Origin: Chaetoderma sp. LZ-2023a
Taxonomy: Eukaryota > Mollusca > Caudofoveata > Chaetodermatida > Chaetodermatidae
Direction of reading: 5' to 3'
DNA: 64,000 nucleotides
Assembly: GCA_034401795.1 (NCBI GenBank)
Contig: CM067369.1
Coordinates: 92,060,579 to 92,124,578, forward strand
Of the stretch, positions 59,600-64,000 are shown in pieces. Every line of letters starts with the position of its first letter. Position 1 is the stretch's first letter. The notes beneath the pieces were generated by a model. It was not told the origin of the DNA. It searched no databases and saw only the letters and a program-made list of their open reading frames with translations. A program made the position numbers and the translations under genes.

Positions 59600-60930
59600 A
59601 ATTATAGGATATATAGAAAGATTTCACATTATTGCAAGAAATATATGATCATAGATTCGTGCCCTATCAAGTGAGTTCTAGATGGTATTATGTTCGAAAG
59701 CCTGGTAACAAACAGAGTACAGAGATTCTGATACTGAATATATAGTAAATTATTAGCATTTGAAAACTGCAAGCTGCGACTAAATTGCATATTTCGAAAT
59801 TACTTCATAGTAGAATTTTTTTAAACTCTGTACTTTATTAGAGCATTCATATATATCTATGTAAACATATCAGTGAAATTCTGGAGTCGAACATATTACC
59901 AGTGATATGCCCGGACCTATCGCCATCTATCCGATTGTGGCTAATGTGAACCAACTATCTTTGAATGGGGGCATATTGCGAATAAGTAACTACATGGACA
60001 TACTTGGTAATTATGATATTATTTGATGGTAGAATCGTGCAATATTTCATACAGCACTAGTACATAATAATACATATTGAGTTCTACATGGCTAGATGTT
60101 TGAAAACTGGTTACAAACAGAGTACATAGATATTGCTACGTAAATTATTGTCAATATGACAAACTTTGGCCGCTACTAACTTGCGTATTATAAAATTACG
60201 TTATGGTGGGAATTTTTTAAATCGATATTATATTAGCGTATTTATATATCTACCTGACATTTTGGGGCCAGTCTTATTACAAACAGTAGGCTACCGAAAA
60301 CCATGGATCTGCCAAAACTTGTGCAAATTTTTGCCATGGAATTATGTACTCGAAATCACTTCATGGTAGACATTTTTAAGCTTGATACTTTATTAGCATA
60401 TTCATATACCGATCTGATCATATGTATGAATTTCGAACCGAACATGGGCGAACTTTTTTGCAGACAGTATGGTACTGAAAATCACTGATCTGCCAAGATT
60501 TACGCCAATTTTCGGTATGGAATTGCAGAGTATGGAATTATTTCATTGTAGAATTTGTTTTAATTATGACTATAGCTAGCAATGATATGATATCATACAG
60601 TTTACAGCTGAAAGTAATTTAGGCTAAATTATGCGTTTTAAACTCAAGTTTATGTGGGTGAAAATCTAGGGCCGAGCATAACCTACAGCCAATAGGGCAG
60701 TGAAGACTGTGAATTGGCTAAAATTCCAGCCATTTTTCTGTATGAAATTGTGTACAACGAATTAAGTTACTTCACGGTAAACATTTTTAAAACTCAGTAT
60801 TTCATTAGCATATTCAGATACCTATCTAACCATATAGGTGGAAATTTTTGGCCGAAAATATTGCAGGCATTACTAACCTGGCACATATATACCCTTTCTG
60901 TTGATTTACATAATTAACCACCTGTTACAA
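59600..60930. repeat. Degenerate tandem array, five or more units
   Basis: Recurring blocks near 59805, 60201, 60360, 60542 and 60770: ttcat-x-gtagaa/acattttta, then ctttattagcatattcata, then a tacc-x-atctgac-like stretch, plus a ggccaaaat or gtcgaacat block between. Spacing varies from about 160 to 400 bases, so units have been lost or interrupted. No coding. Confidence 0.6.
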
Positions 60931-61534
60931 TGTTATTGACAGCCGTTTTGACTGGAAATTCAGAGAATCAGTTGCCTATACATAATGTTAAACAATTGCA
61001 TGCATGGATCTTTTCCCAGTCAAGGATTAAGGACAATGAATTACTAATGAAAATCACACGTACATTATTTTTAGCGAATTTTGTCTAATTTTTCATGATC
61101 TACAATATTATTATACATGTTTTACTGTTAAAATTTATCACACATATAGTGACTAGTAAACTGCGTCCACGGCAATAAATACTTTGCCGCTATGCCCTAC
61201 GAGACATAACAATGGACATTTATACATTATCTTGAATGTTCAGCTCAGTGTTTTATGCTATAATACATAAGGGAAATGAAACAGACACAGTACCTGGTAT
61301 TGTCGTCATAATATATTGAACCTTTACTGTCTAAACGGGCATCTGGAATGACTGTCTCGAGAGTCATTCCAGTGGTAAATTATCAAGAACTGTCCCCTCA
61401 TGGCATGCAATTTGACATTGCTCAAGCTCACTATAGGGGCCGGTTTGACCAGCTATGCCATGAGGCGTTTAAAATACAATAAGAGATGATGATAGGCCTA
61501 TATTCATAGCCGTCGTCATTGTGATTTACATACT
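60931..61534. other. No gene seen; short dispersed motif
   Basis: ggaatgactgtctcgagagtcattcc-type short palindrome at 61344-61369, followed by gtggtaaattatcaa (the dispersed motif of 20878, 30973, 37130 and 63175). Confidence 0.4.
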
Positions 61535-61850
61535 TTCAACAGTGACTTCCCAAAATCCCATTTCCAAGGTAACTATAGAGGTGAGCTGTTGTATATTTTA
61601 AAACTAATTTGACTAGATGCTGTCGGTGCTTATAGCAGCAGCACAGTTAAATTAGTTTCAAAATATTCAACAGAATGTTAATTAAATAGTAAAGACATAC
61701 AATTCGCACAGCTTACAGACTTTTCAACATTCCTGATGGCCATAGCTACGCCATTCATTACGTATTTTGACTGTGATGTCAGCCTACATGTGACATAATT
61801 GATTATGACGTCAACACTTGGGTGACAGGTTGGATAACTTATACCTTCTT
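61535..61850 (+). mobile_element. M1 MITE copy
   Basis: tttccaaggtaactatagagg at the left, core 61587-61690 with gcagcagcacagtt, ttaattaaatagtaaagac, and CRE octamer 61806-61813. Confidence 0.75.
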
Positions 61851-62034
61851 TCCGTAAGAGAATCGGTCCATTGCGATTGGGTATACATGCGCATTGCAGG
61901 GCAAAGCTAACTATCTGAATGCTCTTGCTAAAATATGTGGTCACTTATTACAAGTGGGTAGACCACACATTACTAAGTGGCATTGGCCGTTTAATGATCA
62001 AATTTGTTCATGACAATTTCACAGGTGGGGTGCA

Positions 62035-62350
62035 TTTCTAGCTAAGTTATGTCCATTTTTTTGGCGTGTTGGAATCAATTTATATACTTTGATTCACGAC
62101 TTCCCAGAATCCCAATTTCAAAGTAGCTATACAGGGTAAGGTGTTGAATATCCTGAAACTAATTTGACTGGGTGCTGTTGCTGCGTATGGCCGTAACAGT
62201 GCTTGGTCAACGTGCCTGGTCAAATTAATTTCAAAATATTCAGCAGAACGTTGATTCAAAAGTAAAGACATAAAATGTGTACACTTGGCGGACTATTCAA
62301 TATTCACGATGAAGCTAGAGCCGTCATTCACTAAGCATTTTGACTATGAT
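62035..62350 (+). mobile_element. M1 MITE copy
   Basis: tagctaagttatgtcc and ggcgtgttggaatc at the left; core 62133-62262 carries a small internal duplication (cttggtcaacgtgcctggtc). The right half is cut short. Confidence 0.7.
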
Positions 62351-62394
62351 GCCTGTGGAGCTTTTATAGGATGCAATTGATAGTGATAAAAATC

Positions 62395-62470
62395 ATACAA
62401 CGCCCAGGAAAATTAGTTTCAAATTCTCAACAGAATGTTGATTAAATAGTAATGTCATACAATTCGTACA
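62395..62470 (+). mobile_element. M1 fragment (core right arm)
   Basis: cgcccaggaaaattagtttc and tcaacagaatgttgattaaa only. Confidence 0.6.
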
Positions 62471-62589
62471 ATGCCCACATGTTCAACAGAATGTTGAATA
62501 TTGTCTGTATGTCCACATGTTGGATCTGTCAATAAAGATTTTCTGCTTGCTTAGTTTTTTAATGCACTGGCAACGCGATATCTTCAATT

Positions 62590-62740
62590 TCTGCGCTAAC
62601 ATCGCCTACGGAGTGCACCCGTTAGTTTACTGTGTTGATCATCATTTCCCCCGGTCGGGGATCGAACCGTCATCCTGCAATTCCGCATAGCATCAGCAAC
62701 CCAGACATCTTTCCGCTGGACCACTGCACCAAGACAAGAA
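62590..62740 (-). mobile_element. tRNA-like SINE or tRNA pseudogene with strong A and B boxes
   Basis: On the minus strand TGGTCCAGCGG (62713-62723) fits the pol III A-box consensus, and GGTTCGATCCC (62658-62668) fits the B-box. The 44 bases between are somewhat long for a normal tRNA, and the acceptor ends do not pair, so this is a tRNA-derived retroposon rather than a functional tRNA. It differs from family S1. Confidence 0.6.
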
Positions 62741-62861
62741 TCGGATATACTGATACACTGGCAAATTCATATGAGACTATCTTTTGAATGCACACCGTAT
62801 GGTGTATTCTATGCCCTCACCAGTTCTCAATCACGACACTGGCAGTAGTTGATTGACTGTT

Positions 62862-62873
62862 TAATTGATTGAC

Positions 62874-62905
<32 letters not shown>
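62862..62905. repeat. (ATTG)n microsatellite
   Basis: About ten imperfect tetranucleotide units. Confidence 0.9.
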
Positions 62906-62906
<1 letters not shown>

Positions 62907-62924
62907 CCCGGGGAGTAAATCGTA

Positions 62925-63090
62925 AAGACATAAAAATTTGTACACTTGATGGACTATTCAATGTTCCTGATGAAGCTATATACATCATTCATCACGTATT
63001 TTGATTGTGACGTCATCCTACATATGACGTAAATAATTATGACGTCATATGCTTGGGTGACTGATCAGATCTATCCATTATCATAGAAAT
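62925..63090 (+). mobile_element. M1 outer half
   Basis: taaagacataaaaatttgtac, then two CRE octamers (63008-63015 and 63040-63047) and catatgcttgggtgac. No palindromic core. Confidence 0.7.

Positions 63091-64000
<910 letters not shown>

Noticed and set aside
62590..62740. Functional tRNA gene
   Set aside because: A-B box spacing is long and acceptor arms do not pair; called a SINE-like relic instead.

Overview
This is a eukaryotic, AT-rich, intergenic-looking window from an animal genome, most likely a marine invertebrate (perhaps a lophotrochozoan; the phylum cannot be fixed from sequence alone). I see no intact host gene. Nearly all recognisable content is mobile DNA in various stages of decay: Ty3/gypsy-type LTR elements with an env gene, hAT, Tc1/mariner and piggyBac-type DNA elements, two LINE families, tRNA-derived SINEs, a Helitron/Helentron-like tandem-core element, a very abundant MITE (called M1 here), minisatellites and long (TA)n tracts.

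Layout. 1-10.2 kb: remains of one large, unnamed invertebrate gene family on the minus strand (5' part 7.33-10.17 kb, 3' part 1.39-2.27 kb), split by about 5 kb holding M1, a LINE 3' end and a (TA)n tract. 10.2-14.7 kb: no gene; copy 1 of a dispersed repeat. 14.78-20.55 kb: copy 1 of a segmental repeat whose copy 2 is at 54.42-59.16 kb. The two copies serve as empty-site references for each other: copy 1 carries a Helentron-like element (15.11-16.67) and a 5'-truncated LINE (19.15-20.42), copy 2 carries a Tc1 element (54.55-56.22), a SINE and (TA)n tract (56.25-56.62) and an M1 (58.28-58.67). 21-37.6 kb: M1 copies, SINE, minisatellites, microsatellites, small foldbacks and a few weak coding relics.

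37.6-52.6 kb is one very large inverted repeat made of two copies of the same env-bearing gypsy element, arranged tail to tail: copy A (plus, LTR-gag-pol, cut inside integrase at 43829) and copy B (minus, LTR-gag-pol-env, cut at the end of env). The arms are about 6.2 kb, with a 2.5 kb centre. Both copies share two coding defects. The right end of copy B abuts a hAT transposase pseudogene (52.6-54.35 kb), which is itself interrupted by a piggyBac-type MITE with TTAA duplications and by an M1 copy. 59-64 kb: degenerate tandem arrays, more M1, a tRNA-like SINE, and the start of a second, almost identical Tc1 element inserted in a (TA)n tract and running off the window.

The genes do not form a pathway. 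The value of the window is as a layered record of insertions, with M1 (carrying most of the 18 perfect TGACGTCA octamers found here), the large retroelement palindrome and the unnamed gene family as its most unusual contents. All boundaries were read by eye; no alignment or database search was run.
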